A DNA stretch of 64,000 bases from Ustulina deusta (Eukaryota > Ascomycota > Sordariomycetes > Xylariales > Xylariaceae), in NCBI GenBank assembly GCA_023159155.1, contig JAJNNX010000003.1:1178001-1242000 (forward strand), given 5' to 3'. Position numbers and translations under genes: made by a program. Below are positions 1 to 11,923 of the stretch, piece by piece; position 1 is the first letter of the stretch; each line of letters starts with the position of its first letter. The notes under the pieces are model-generated. The model was given only the letters and a program-made list of their open reading frames with translations, was not told where the DNA came from and made no database searches.

Positions 1-2100
1 AACCCGACTTGGAAAAGCATTTCGTAAAGAACGTGGGATGGGGAATTGGCATTGAGAGCAAAGATACAAGTTTGATCTTGAGTGGCAAGAACTCGCGGGC
101 TTTGAAGGATGGAATGACACTGTGCATCACCACCGGCTTCACTGATGTCGAGAACCCTTCGCCGCAAGACAAGTTGAGTAAAACTTACTCACTAGTTATC
201 ACTGACACCATCCGTGTGACCACGAGTGAACCGGTTGTTTTCACTGGCGATGCCCCGTCCGAACTAGATGCGACATCATTTTTCTTCAAGGATGATGAAG
301 AAATCCAGCCCACGCCAAAGAAGGAGAAGAAGGATGCTCGAGTTGGTGCTGTTGCTACTAAAAATATCACCAATACGCGTCTACGATCCGAACGCACTAC
401 CCAGGTTGACGAGGATCAAGAGAAGAGGCGTCGGGATCATCAGAAAGAACTTGCCGCCAAGAAGCAAAAAGAAGGTATGGCCAGATTTGCCGAGTCAACA
501 AGTGGCCAAAACGGCACCGAGGTTAAGAAGTTTAAGAAATTTGAGTCGTATAAGAGGGATAACCAACTCCCTCTAAGAGTCAAAAGTCTTGAAATTGTAG
601 TCGACCAGAAGAACCACACAGTCGTACTTCCAGTTATGGGAAGGCCTGTTCCTTTTCACATCCACACAATCAAGAACGCCAGCAAAAATGATGAAGGGGA
701 GTGGTCTTACTTGCGAATCAACTTTCTATCACCGGGTCAAGGAGTCGGTCGAAAGGATGATCAACCTTTCGAGGATGCATCTGCGCATTTTGTTAGGAGC
801 CTGACTTTCCGTTCTCTCGATGGTGACCGATACGATGAAATTGCAACGCAGATCTCCAACATGAAGAAAGAGGCCACCAAGAAGGAGCAGGAAAAGAAGG
901 ACATGGAGGATGTCGTGGAGCAGGATAAGCTCGTTGAGATCCGAAGTAAGCTTCTCTTAAATACCCCAGTGAGTATGCAGTGCTAATAGTTTGACAGACC
1001 GACGACCTCCCGTCATGGATAATCTATATATTCGACCCGCTATGGAAGGCAAACGCGTCCCAGGCAAAGTTGAAATCCATCAGAATGGTATCCGATACCA
1101 GTCACCGCTCAACACGCAGCAGAGAGTTGACGTGCTGTTCTCCAATATTCGCCATTTGTTCTTCCAGCCCTGTGCCCATGAGCTTATCGTGGTCATTCAT
1201 ATACACCTGAAGGACCCTATCATCATTGGCAACAAGAAAAAGACCAAGGATGTACAGTTTTACAGAGAAGCTACGGACATTCAGTTTGACGAGACTGGAA
1301 ACCGCAAGCGGAAATACCGGTATGGCGATGAAGACGAGTTCGAGGCTGAGCAGGAAGAACGACGACGTAGAGCGGAGTTGGATCGTATGTTCAAGCTCTT
1401 TGCCGATAAGATTGCTGACGCTGGCAAAAACGAGGGCGTCGAAGTTGACATGCCTCTTCGCGAGCTTGGTTTCAATGGTGTTCCTTTCCGCAGCAATGTT
1501 TACATCCAGCCTACGACAGATTGTCTCATTCAGGTTACGGAGCCTCCATTCATGGTCGTTACGCTCGACGACATCGAGGTGGCCCACTTGGAACGTGTTC
1601 AATTTGGGCTCAAGAACTTTGATCTCGTCTTTGTCTTTAAGGACTTCAGTCGCACACCATTCCATGTCAATACGATACCGGTGGAGTCTTTAGAAGATGT
1701 GAAAGAGTGGCTAGATTCCTCAGATATTGCATTCACCGAAGGGCCCCTCAACCTCAACTGGCCCACCATCATAAAGACGGTGACGGCTGATACTCACCAG
1801 TTCTTCGCGGATGGTGGTTGGTCGTTCCTCCAGAACGAGACCGATGATGAGGGCGAAGAAGAAGAGGAGGAAGAGTCCAATTTTGAAGTGTCAGAGTCCG
1901 AACTAGAGGCCGCAAGCGAGTCTAGCGAGGACGACTCGGACTTCGACAGTAACGCGTCCGACGAGGCTAGCGAAGAAGGCTCCGAGGAGGATGACGACGG
2001 CGAAGATTGGGACGAATTGGAGAAGAAGGCCAAGCGGAAAGACCGCGAGAGTGGCTTGGAAGAAGAAGAAAGTGGCCGTAACAAGAAGAGAAGACGCTAG
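1..2100 (+). CDS. SPT16: FACT complex subunit Spt16 (3' part, start lies left of the window)
   Basis: Spt16 is the large subunit of the FACT histone chaperone, which loosens and reassembles nucleosomes during transcription and replication in the nucleus. Two exons are visible: 1..945 and 998..2100, about 681 residues. The 52-nt intron (GTAAGC start, TGCTAAT branch site, GACAG end) joins VEIR to [20 protein letters not shown], which restores the family pattern seen in yeast. The visible part holds the end of the aminopeptidase-like domain ([15 protein letters not shown]), the charged linker, the Spt16 middle domain ([23 protein letters not shown]) and the PH-like domain ([15 protein letters not shown]). 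It ends in a long Glu/Asp/Ser tail and a basic KKRRR terminus, both typical of Spt16. The reading frame is open at base 3, so the gene is cut by the window edge and is not truncated biologically. The first residues and the promoter are not visible. Confidence 0.96.
946..997 (+). other. Intron of SPT16
   Basis: A 52-nt intron with GTAAGC at the 5' end, TGCTAAT branch-like sequence at 981-987 and GACAG at the 3' end. Removing it fuses the two long open frames in phase (A plus AC gives Asn). Its size and signals set the model for the other introns called here. Confidence 0.9.
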
Positions 2101-3081
2101 AGGTTTGCAATACGCGGCATGTGATGGCTGTCCAGTGGGGGGGAAAGGGGGGTTTCTTATTCCCAGGTACGGATATTCATCTGGACATGAGAAGTTCGTA
2201 GGCTGTTTGCGCTACCTTTCGTTTTAATATTTCGGGAATCGAGGTAGCAGGAGGATAGGGACTACTAGTTAGGGCGACTAGGCTCCTTTGCGCAGTTTAC
2301 ACATGAGTTCGTCGCAGCTCGCTGAGCTTCGCCTACGTGGAAAGCGGTTTGTTTGAGCTGTGGCACAAAATGCGCCATAGTGGAGTAACTCGAGCCTTTT
2401 TTCATTTACGGATATCACTCACTTGCAGTGCTATGGAGGTTAAGTTGTTACCTGTTACAAAAAGAGGACAAATAGCTCACGAACCAAATAAATTTCTAGT
2501 ATGGGAAAATTCCCATGCTTTGTACTATATACAGTTAAAATCAAGACACCAAAACAATGTGTAAGCAAACAGTTTAGGCCGCGAAGGGTATTTTTGACGT
2601 CTTCGCATTATGATACGGTATGTTGGCGGTATGTGACTACGACGACGAGGGAAAATAAGATCAAAACTGGTTTGTAAGTAGCATTGTAAAAAAAAAAATA
2701 TTTAATATCTAGTTTATAAATATTTCGCTGAAATGACAATAAGCCGACGTGGTTGGTTGGTATCATAAGGAAGGGCTCAAAAGGTATGAGAAAGCCCGGT
2801 TGGGTATGCGTAATGAACAAATAATATAGAGAGGGAGAAACACGCCTCTTTTTCAGTGTCGCGACGAAAAAAAAACCCCCCCCAATCATACGCCGTATCC
2901 GATCGACTCCTGTGGCGTAGAGAATCTTTGTCGTAACGTTCACTCGTGGATTAGTCATTAAGTAGTAGGTTTGACTCGTTCGTGAAGAGAAGAGGAATCA
3001 AAGCGGTGTACAATCAGGCAGTCTGGCTGTCCTCAATCATGGATCGTCGAGGAACGAAGCTAGGAACTAGCTTCGCGGCGC
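2101..3081. other. Convergent intergenic spacer
   Basis: This is the spacer between the 3' ends of SPT16 (+) and the PalI-like gene (-). It contains homopolymer runs (A run near 2688, C run near 2875) and AT-rich stretches expected of 3' untranslated regions. No further gene was seen; open frames here show no family motif. Confidence 0.5.
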
Positions 3082-3873
3082 TTAAAACCATCGACGGCGA
3101 GGCGGGGATGAAGCAGTGAGCTTCGTGTCCCGGTAGCGGCTCTCGCGTCGGCGATGGATGCGGGCGCTGCAGCAGGTGAAGAGCAAGATGACGGAGGCGA
3201 GGAGGCAGAGGATGGCGGCGACGAGAGTGGTCCATGAAGCGGCACCATAAGAGGCGACAACGCTGGCGCTGGAGTCGTTGACGGCGGACTTGACGATAGA
3301 GAAGGACACGAAGTCGGTGATGAGAACGACAGCCGTAACGAGGAAGGTGACGAAGGCGCCAAGGGCCGCTAGGAAACTCCCCACGAAGCCGGCTCCAAGC
3401 GCCAGGAAGAACGAGATGAAGGCGAGACCTGTCGCGATGGGATGCAGGACCATTACTTTCGTAAGGGCCTTGGCCGTGTCGTGAGCGTAGTCTGAGAACG
3501 ATGTATCTTGTACATATCTCTCAATCACGGCCACGGGATCATATCCAACGTGGGAGTCACTGCAGGATTTGGAGCCAGAGCTAGATTGTGTTGTTAACTT
3601 GGAATGAAAGTGGTGGTTATGGGGAATATTTTCTCTGACTAGGGAGACTTACGCCTGGAAATCCTTGGTGCAGTAACCGAACGTACCAAAGGTGATGGAA
3701 GGAAAGCGGTCATCGTCGTTGAATACGCTGGACCGTTCATTTGTGCCCAGCTCAACCTTTAGTAGAGAAATATTTGATACAACGGGAGCCGAGATATCGG
3801 TGATAATGAGCAACACAGTGGCGGCGAAGAGAAAGAAGGTGCCGATGTGGTGGACGAAGCCTGTCCGAGCCAT
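3082..3873 (-). CDS. PalI/SUR7-type four-helix plasma membrane protein
   Basis: Two exons, 3873..3653 and 3559..3082, encode 232 residues. The 93-nt intron starts GTAAGT and ends CTGCAG, and joins FGTFGYCTKDFQA to DSHVGYDP. The FGT-GYC motif followed closely by GYDP is the extracellular-loop signature of the SUR7/PalI family (PF06687). Four hydrophobic segments are visible at about residues 6-28, 110-134, 138-158 and 179-204, with the loop between the first two. In filamentous fungi PalI helps PalH sense alkaline pH at the plasma membrane, while Sur7 relatives sit in eisosomes. At 232 residues this protein lacks the long cytosolic tail of true PalI, so it may be a general SUR7/PalI paralogue. 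The loop after FGTFGYC lacks the usual second cysteine. The start codon follows from the hydrophobic N terminus and the intron phase. Confidence 0.8.
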
Positions 3874-5109
3874 ATTGGAGAGTTGAAATCGAGCGATGGC
3901 AGTGTATGTATCTAATTAGTGAGCACACAGCCAGAAGGCTAATAGGGAAATGGTGATTAACAATTGACGAGCACTGGCGAGATGTGAGGACACTGAGAGA
4001 ATACGATCTATTGGGGGGAGGCGAGAGGTGGTTCTATTATAAGTATTCACAGTCTTCGTCAGACGTGTTCCCATATCGAGTGCTTCTAAGACCCTGTATG
4101 GTGACAACTTACGTTGCCCATGTTCACGGTTGGGCACCCCTCAAGGAGGACGCTGCCAGGTCGATCAGGCAACGTCATGCCCATCTAACTCTGTATTCGC
4201 TGATTGGGAGCCGGTTTGCTAACACTGCGACCTTGGAAATGGCTGATTGGAGTACCGTTTCACGCCCGTGTCCACTTCATCCGTGGTGACGTCGTGGCTC
4301 TGGTTCGATCCCGCGCTGCTTAATTGGATGATGCAAATCATGTGGAGACGTCCTAGCTTGTCTCGGCAGTCCCCAGAGATTTTCTTGTTTTTTAGTCTCG
4401 GTCTAGACCCTGCACGCCTCTACTAACCGACGTCATCGCCACATTGCATCTGTACACTATCTTTGTGCAGGACACGGTAAAGAGCTTGGTTGAATATCTA
4501 TTCGTGAACCCACCAGCCCTAAAAAGCACATGGGCATAGTGTATGTCTTGACTCAAGCTTCCAAATTTCTCGTGAACACACGGGAATCCGTCGATCTATC
4601 CGCTTGCCGAGTTCCGGATCCACTTGGCTGACTCCTCACTGCTGCTTATTTCAATGCAGAGCATCCTGTGCAGTAGAGAGCCCTGCACATAGGTCATGCA
4701 ACCTGCTACCGCAGCAGCGAATAAGATGCATTCAAATCTAGACGACACAACCCACATCATTACATAGGAGTGTGGCTCTGCACCTAATGTGGGAAGGGCG
4801 CAGTTGGCACAAATGCCGATCTGATCGAGGCCTCCGATCGGTGAAAAGCCTCAATAATGATGGGGCTAGGAAATACCATATCACGCGGTCGGCTCGGTTG
4901 ACGTAAACACCGGGCGCAGTTAGGAAGCAGTTTTGCAGTCCTTCAACCACGTCGCGTCTTGACTCAGCGATGGATACCGACAATCGTCGCTTGACAAGCT
5001 GATAACTATTACTACCGCCAAATGTCAAAGTCGTGTTGAGTGCATATTTGTCGCAATGAGATTGTATCGACAGCCTTTTGTAAAGCATGGTTATTGGGCA
5101 ATTCGGCCA
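3874..5109. other. Intergenic spacer upstream of the PalI-like gene
   Basis: About 1.2 kb with only short overlapping open frames on both strands and no recognised motif. It should contain the promoter of the minus-strand PalI-like gene and the 3' end of the next minus-strand gene. I see no RNA gene or repeat array in it. Confidence 0.45.
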
Positions 5110-6116
5110 TCAATCTTCGAGCAGTTTCTTAAACGTAGTGTCGTCAAGAAGTGTCTCTGCATTTTCAGCACTCACGGTGTCAGGGGACAATCTGTGAGCT
5201 TGAGCTTGTACAGCTCCAGTTTCTATGCTCTGTGGTGGTTCTGGTTGTGCGTTTGCGGATTTGGTTCTGCACTCCTCGGCGAATCGCACGAGACTGCTCA
5301 TGACCGTAGGTATCTCCTGTTCCGCCCCTCGGCGTCGTATCCGCTCCAAGACGAAGGATTCACGCGCAGTATTGCGCTTTCTCCCCAATAACATAGAAGC
5401 AGCCCCCTCGGGTCCATTATCGGCGAAATTGTCCGAGTCGTGGGCTAGCTGGTTGCCAGTTTCCCAGTCTCGCAGGGCTGGCGCCATTGCGCCTGAGGGT
5501 ACGACTCGCTTCAAAGCGGCCGACATGAAGGTTTCTGTCCTGCCATTGCCTGGCCATCGGCCATGAAGGGGGTTCTTCCTCACTGCCTCTCTATGGTCGT
5601 AGTCGTCGTTCACAGGAAAAATATGCAGGGTGAAGGATTTATGGGATAGTCCTAGGTCGGCAGCAGCTGGTGTCGGCGTGACGGTCGACTTGGTTGGAAG
5701 CAGGTTGATAGGAGCGGCGATAGGGCCGCTCACGTCGCCGTCGGAGCTCCAGGTAGATCGACTCAAGACCTCATCGCTTCCAGGGTCTTGAGATACCATG
5801 ATGCGTTCGAGGGGGGAGCGGTCGAGGAGGGTGGTGGCCGCCTCTGGTCTCGTAGTCACGGCTATGAAAGAAGAGCCATCCTAGTTCCAGACCCAGATTA
5901 GCAGGGAGACGGCTTACCCGAGGGTATACCAGGCCTTGGACTGACCTGGAGCTTCTTGAACACTTCGATTGACTGTTGCGAGGTCTTCTGTAGTGCCGCA
6001 AGCACAGCCCGCCGCTCGTAGAAACTTCTCGGAGCAGGGACACACTTAATGAACAAGGATCGCGATCTGAGAGTGAATGGCTTCAATTGAGCCAGCGCCG
6101 AACCAGACGTCGACAT
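5110..6116 (-). CDS. Conserved fungal protein of unknown function, possibly with an RRM-like N-terminal fold
   Basis: Two exons, 6116..5946 and 5880..5110, give 313 residues. The 65-nt intron begins with the weaker GTCAGT, has GCTAATC as branch site and ends AACTAG; it joins FKKLQ to DGSSFIAVTTRPEAATTLL. The N-terminal 80 residues read as strand-helix-strand (SLFIKCVPAPRSFYERRAVL, then IEVFKKLQ, then FIAVTT), which resembles an RRM-like fold. A second block (KSFTLHIFPVNDDYDHREAV, then NPLHGRWPGNG and METFMSAAL-like sequence) is recalled as conserved in filamentous fungi, but I know no assigned function. The C terminus is charged and probably disordered. The basic, hydroxyl-rich N terminus could be a mitochondrial presequence. 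Using GTAAGC at about 5916 as donor instead would leave an intron of about 35 nt, so I preferred GTCAGT. No catalytic motif was seen. Confidence 0.72.
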
Positions 6117-9100
6117 ATCGTCACGGCCGATCAGCCTGGGGATGGAATGGGTATTGATAATTCATTCTTCAGTAAGCTCTCTGATAAGCAGCTTGGTATG
6201 GATCGATAACAGAGGGGGTGGGGACACTGCCAGACAGCTGGCGTGCGACGTGTTCCAGTCGCAATGTAGACTAGACAGGTACCTAGATAAGTGTCTTTCG
6301 AGATAGAGCACTCACTCACGAGTCCGACAGTTCGCAACAAGCCAACCCCCTGACATTACAAGAAAGCCTTCTTTCATCTTGCTTACGAGCAGCGTAGTAT
6401 TATCGTAACCTCGTCATATCTTTCACTGATTGTATCGGGTTCGGCTTGGTTGCTTTCCCCCGCAGATTACATCCCGTCACTTTCTCGCTCCTCCAAATTA
6501 CTAGCTCTCAATGTCTTGTTTTATCGATGGCCGTCATTTGCGTCGTTGCATCCCTTCACATTGTTATGACGTATGTACCAGCTGCGGGCAATGTCCGTAC
6601 GCCTCTAAGTTATTGAAAGTCGCCAAGACTAAGGTTGGCCGGATAGATTAGCAGACAAACGACCAGATCTCCGACTTATAGGATCTCTGGATTCTGGCTT
6701 TGTATCATGTCTGTATCATGATCCGCACAACATCTCATCAGATAATTCCCAGCTTATCAGCAAGAGCTAGGCAGCCTAATACCTCACGTGAACGTAGCGC
6801 ATCGTCTCTTCCTACCCTATAAAGAGGGGCATGCCCGTCTTACCGACTCAAGTACCTGAGGCCGGTGCACTCCGAAGTCGGCAGTGAGCATGAACCGCCA
6901 GGCTAACTCAGTTGCATTATGACTAGATATGAACTTTGTGTCTTCACATATGAAGCGGTTCGGGCCTCGGACCAGATCACAAGCTTCAATCTTTATACCA
7001 AGGGTATCAACTAGAACGTAGGTCAGCCAATATGGCGTGCTCTTGCAACGCCAATATCCTCACAGGCATAGGATATCGCACGAACGACTCCGGAAAGCAA
7101 TACAAGCCTGAGCTATGACCTCAGAGGGAATGAGTCAGATTTATGATGATCTAGTCGGGCGTGGTCGCTGTCCGAATTTGCGTCGTCCGTTCAGTCCGTC
7201 CAAGAGAGACAGTCAACTTCCGACTCACCGACTTTGCGCCTTCGTTCTTCAGCCTTGAGCATGTTGGTCCATGTCCCTTGAAATCGTTATTTTAGCTTGT
7301 TGCGGTTCGAGGTTTAGAGGGTATGAAGAAACCTAGCGATTGCTGGACACGAAAAGGATATTCTGTTGAATTTCCTTTAACACGATGACTCGAAAGATAG
7401 GAGCAGCAACTCATGCAAATGAGTGGTGCGGCTCAGCGTTCTGCGCTATTGAGCGAGTACATTAAAATCCGAGCTGTGTGGTCTACCCAGTCGTCTGATC
7501 CTCACATGCACACGTGTATTTTGTGGCTGCCTACTACTAATTTCAGCCTCCGACGGGGAAGATAGTAGTCCGTATCTTCACACTGTCGGTTCAATTGTCC
7601 GTGATCAAAGTACTGTAAGTATTAGTGGTGGAACGGAAGCGCGAGCCGCCGGCATATCCGGCATGAAGCTGCTGATACTGGTGTCTCAGCCCTAGGGAAC
7701 AAGTGTTGAATCGGTCGTGCCCAGATAACCACCCGCCCAGCCAGTCGAAGCGCCACTATCTGTCTGCTCTTCTCTGCTCCAGGTAAAGTATCGCTAATAG
7801 GCGGCGTAACGACACCGCTGTTTTGTTTACCCTGTATCGTACCACGCTCCCATACACTCGCCGTCGCAGCATTTCTTCTGCACCGCTGAGGCGTCATGGA
7901 AAATGGTACACTACCTGGGGAGCGGATACTAATAATCGAACGATTTCAAAATGGCAATTTCGAAAAGAGCCAATGAAAATCCAAAAGCTGTGTCTGTCAC
8001 CTCCTGGCATGAACTCTCCACCCAACGTTGTACAGCATGGGCGGTCTTAACGAACACACAGCTTTCCAGCGGCGCCCAACGACCAACAAGAGCAGAGCAG
8101 TCACCCACACCACCCCAGAATGGCGCACGCGGCGGCAACTGCCGTGCATTTTCTCGGGACCGCTTCCTCGAAGGAGGTGTCCCGGCCAAGATGGGGGGCG
8201 CATAATTACCGACGAGGACGCCTGTGTTTCGACACTTGCAACCAAGATTGGTGGTTCTTCTCCGCCTATCCCGGGAGACAGGACCACGGTCCACAGGTGC
8301 GACCCCGTTACCATGTTCTCGGGTTCTCGTCAGCGGACTAATTCGGTCGGCGCGTGCTAAATCAGGCGTTTTCGACCGACCAGCCAGAGTTCGTATCCAG
8401 CCATTTGGTGAAGTCGTCTGATCTTGTCGTCGCGTATTGAAACAGGTCAATCCGCCAATACGGAACGAGACCGTCGTGGACAACTCCAAGATGCACTCCA
8501 CAATGAGTGCCAGCCTTTTGGGACAGCCCCAAAGATGCGCACTTTTGTACTATGTAAGTCTCGATTCTGTGCATATGCACACTAATTACTTGTTAGTGGT
8601 ACCGAAACGGCATGCAATGGCTTATTGATCGGGGATACTCGGTCATCGAAGCACAGTTTTTAGTTATTCTTGAAATTCGGGCCTCCCCAGTGCATGTAGA
8701 TCCGATGTTGGTGACCGCTGACCACCCCGGTCGCATGCTGGTTTGTACGAGACATGTAGGACATCTCCGACTTTTAAGGAGGCCTTGTGACTTAACTAAG
8801 AAACAACGTCTTCGTGTATGCGACATTTACATGTATAATGTAAAACCACCAACACCACTGTGATATCTTTTCAATTCGACCATTTCCATTCTAGGTAGGA
8901 GCCAACACAAACTACATGTAGGTTGCGAAGCAAAATTTATCCCTGACTTTGAACCCAGGTTCTATATGTATAGTGTAGATAGGGATAAACTCAATTAGTG
9001 TATAACATAGGTACTTACAAGCGGGAAGAAAAAAAACACTTACTTTCTGCCATTTTCTATTGGTTCCCAATGGTTATCTCGTCATTCCTTCCTACGAGTT

Positions 9101-11923
9101 GGAAAAGGTCATCATCTAAGAGACACGCACAAACTAATGAGCTGTTTGTTAGAGCATCCTAGACCAATTGTTGAATATGAAGCACCTAGAGCCACTAGAT
9201 AGTCTACACGATAAGCGCATTATTACACTAGACTAGATACTACAGATATGGTATTCGCCATTATGGTTAATCGCGGTGCATCGGACAGACCCAAGTCAAA
9301 GCATTGAGTATTGGACAAGGGAAAAAGGGGATCGAATGGTGGTCGGCCCGTTGATCGATTAGTGTAGGCGCATTTGCGAGGGTTTCTTGGGGCTGGACCC
9401 GAGGATTCGGGCCATGACAAATACCCACTTCATTTGTGATATGTAGCCTAACTTATAGTGTTGTGTAACTAGTCTAATCTAATAGTACAAGTAAGATAAT
9501 GCATGAGATAAGTACACGTTTCGGGTCCAGCCGGTGTTCATTTTACCCGGATATTGTAGACTGAAGAACTTTCCACGTGTACACTAGATTTGATTCGGTA
9601 CTAGGTCCTAGGAGACAAATACACTAGCTTAGGTACAATATAGAGTCATGGCAGAGTTGGACCCAAATCGCGGAACAATTCCACTGCCAAGTGTGAATTT
9701 AGGCTTTGTGATATATGTCTATTAAGTTGAAAGCTGATGGGAAACCGGAATTTCAGCACAGCCATGCAGTAAAATGTACAGCCACTACTTCCACTCTGTC
9801 AGTAAATGTAGGAAATTTTGTATTTCTTTCCAGTAGCTCACTGGTTATACCTTCATCAACGAAACATGCCATTCTGCAAGTCCTTACATTGCAGATCCCT
9901 GCGAAGATCGGGGTGTGACCAAGCCACCGGTTATCGGCCGTCCTATCAACGAGGCACGTCCAATATTCAGGACCAAGCAAACCAGAATTCTGACTCTAAT
10001 TGCAGTTGTAGCCAGAGAAGGTAGTATTGTACTTATAAAAGAAAGGGAGGGGTGAATATTGCTGGATACTGAAAAGTCCTGCTTATCTGATGCACTGGTT
10101 TACACCATGGCCTTGAAGATCCCAATACCAACTCCGGAACAACTCAAAACTACCTACCACCTCTGTAGGTAAGACAGGTAGTGAGTGTTGCGTTGGCCGA
10201 ATTGGGGCCTGTAGTTCTCGACACTCACCACGTCGCACCACTGTGATGCGAAGATTCCGCCAGAGGGGTGTTTCGACGGAGTAGTTTAGGCACACTACTT
10301 TGCAAGACATTTATGCCGTAAATCTCGGCACATTCCTCGTCATTAGAAAGTCTGGGCCTTCGGTTCCAGTCGCGCAATCTCCAGATGATGGTAACTAGTC
10401 CCGTACTACCGTATATAATACCTATCTCCCGATGTTCTACGAGCCAGTGCTGTGCTGACATGTGCACGACATATAAACTGTAGGTACCCAAAACGCAACT
10501 AGCTATACTATATACTATATATCTACTATACACTAGGTACCAATACAGGTGGTATGCAAGGCGGCGCAAACTACTACCCGGTAGAGGTTAGGTTCTCACA
10601 CGCAGTCCTGCTACCTACCCCAAATTAGGCAGGCCTATTGAAGCAAAGGAAAGCACAGTACTTATATCAGCGCTGTAGTGTAGTGTACTGATAGGTAATG
10701 CATACCTACGCTACACACCATGCCGCCGCACCTTTGCCTTGCACATGATCAATCAGAGACGGATAGTCCCACCTTTTCCGACCCACCTGGCTGGAAGAAC
10801 CCATCCTTCTGGAACGGGGTCCTCCTGTCAGCCGGGAACTTTCAGTCCTTAGTGACACTCCGTGTGGGTCGTGAGTGCTGTCCGTGGGATCGATTGCTGC
10901 AGTAATTAGCCCAGATATCTCCACGGGTAGCAGTATCCTTACCTGGCCCAGCTGCCTCCTGGACTCATAGAGTACCTACACTAACCCATTGTATCGAGAG
11001 CTGGTTATGTGCCATCGGATAACCATGTTCGGTACGGTACGATGACGGCCTGCAGGCATTTCGCCTTCTGACTGCCTCACGCCTCACTGCCACATCCCAC
11101 ACACCTCTCTGCACACTAATAACCCAAGCACGTACATGACTGCGCCTTCGTGTTACACATGACTATCGTCATTCATCATTGGAGGGATCGTCATGCCAAA
11201 AAAAAAAGATGCATACGCAACTTTGGAGACTGAAAAAATATCGCTTGCCAATCTGTAGGTCATGTAATGATTTGCAGTAGTGTCGCTCTGGCTCTGTATA
11301 AGGGAAAAGAAGGTTACTAGTTAGCGGCTAGGTACTCGCAGTTTAGCATGGCATGAGGTACACTGCATTTAGGGCTACCTATACCATCCCACTAGCAGAC
11401 TAGATAAGTAGCTAGCTGTGGTCGGTAATGCCTAGACTGTCGCCTAGTGTACCAGGCGCTGTAGCTGGAATACCTGGTAAAGTCCTGTGGGTCCAGGGTC
11501 CACAGGGCTTACACAGGGTTCCGTCGCTACCTCCCTCAGCAAAACGAGAGTCGACGTTCCAAGCTGTCGTGCGTCTTGCGCCTGCATTAGCGGGAGAACT
11601 AAGCTGGTAGCGCGTTACCTGGTTGAGTGATCAAGTCCAGGCAAATCCAAGCGAAGCAATCGCCAAGCCTGGCTGCTGTTCTCGGATGACGGCGGACGAC
11701 ACCTACTAAATCCCAGCAATCCCCGACTCGACGCAGAGGAGCTTGACTCGTCCGCCAACTCCCCTCAAACCTCGAACGCCACCTTCTACAACCAAGTATG
11801 AGTACAACCCTATACTTCTCTCCCCTATGGTCCGCATAACATCCCGCCGGACGCCGCCACCGATTTCGGGCACAGAAGAGAGTGCTCGAGGTGTTCTCCT
11901 TGCGCGAGGAGGCCAACTCGAGC
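6117..11923. other. Gene-poor spacer of 5.8 kb
   Basis: No convincing gene was found. Open frames between 7.6 and 8.9 kb overlap on several frames, mostly lack an ATG at the stated start, and match no family I recognise. The segment from 9.0 to 11.4 kb is dense in short TAGGTA/CTAGG-type motifs and stop codons on all frames. It should hold the promoter of the 5110-6116 gene at its left end and of the 11924 gene at its right end. An inverted-repeat pair near 9.4-9.5 kb is listed separately. Confidence 0.45.
9391..9532. repeat. Short inverted-repeat pair (11-bp arms)
   Basis: GGCTGGACCCG at 9391-9401 is matched by its reverse complement CGGGTCCAGCC at 9522-9532, with about 120 bp between. A related GTTGGACCC lies near 9656. 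The arms do not extend further, and I did not find a clear target-site duplication. It could be a small non-autonomous element or chance. Confidence 0.3.

Noticed and set aside
4300..4325. GGTTCGATCCC-like sequence resembling a tRNA B box
   Set aside because: The flanks do not form a T stem or an acceptor stem, and no A box lies at the right distance.
7929..8501. 190-codon minus-strand open frame
   Set aside because: It begins with GTG, overlaps several plus and minus frames of similar length, and shows no motif or protein-like composition.
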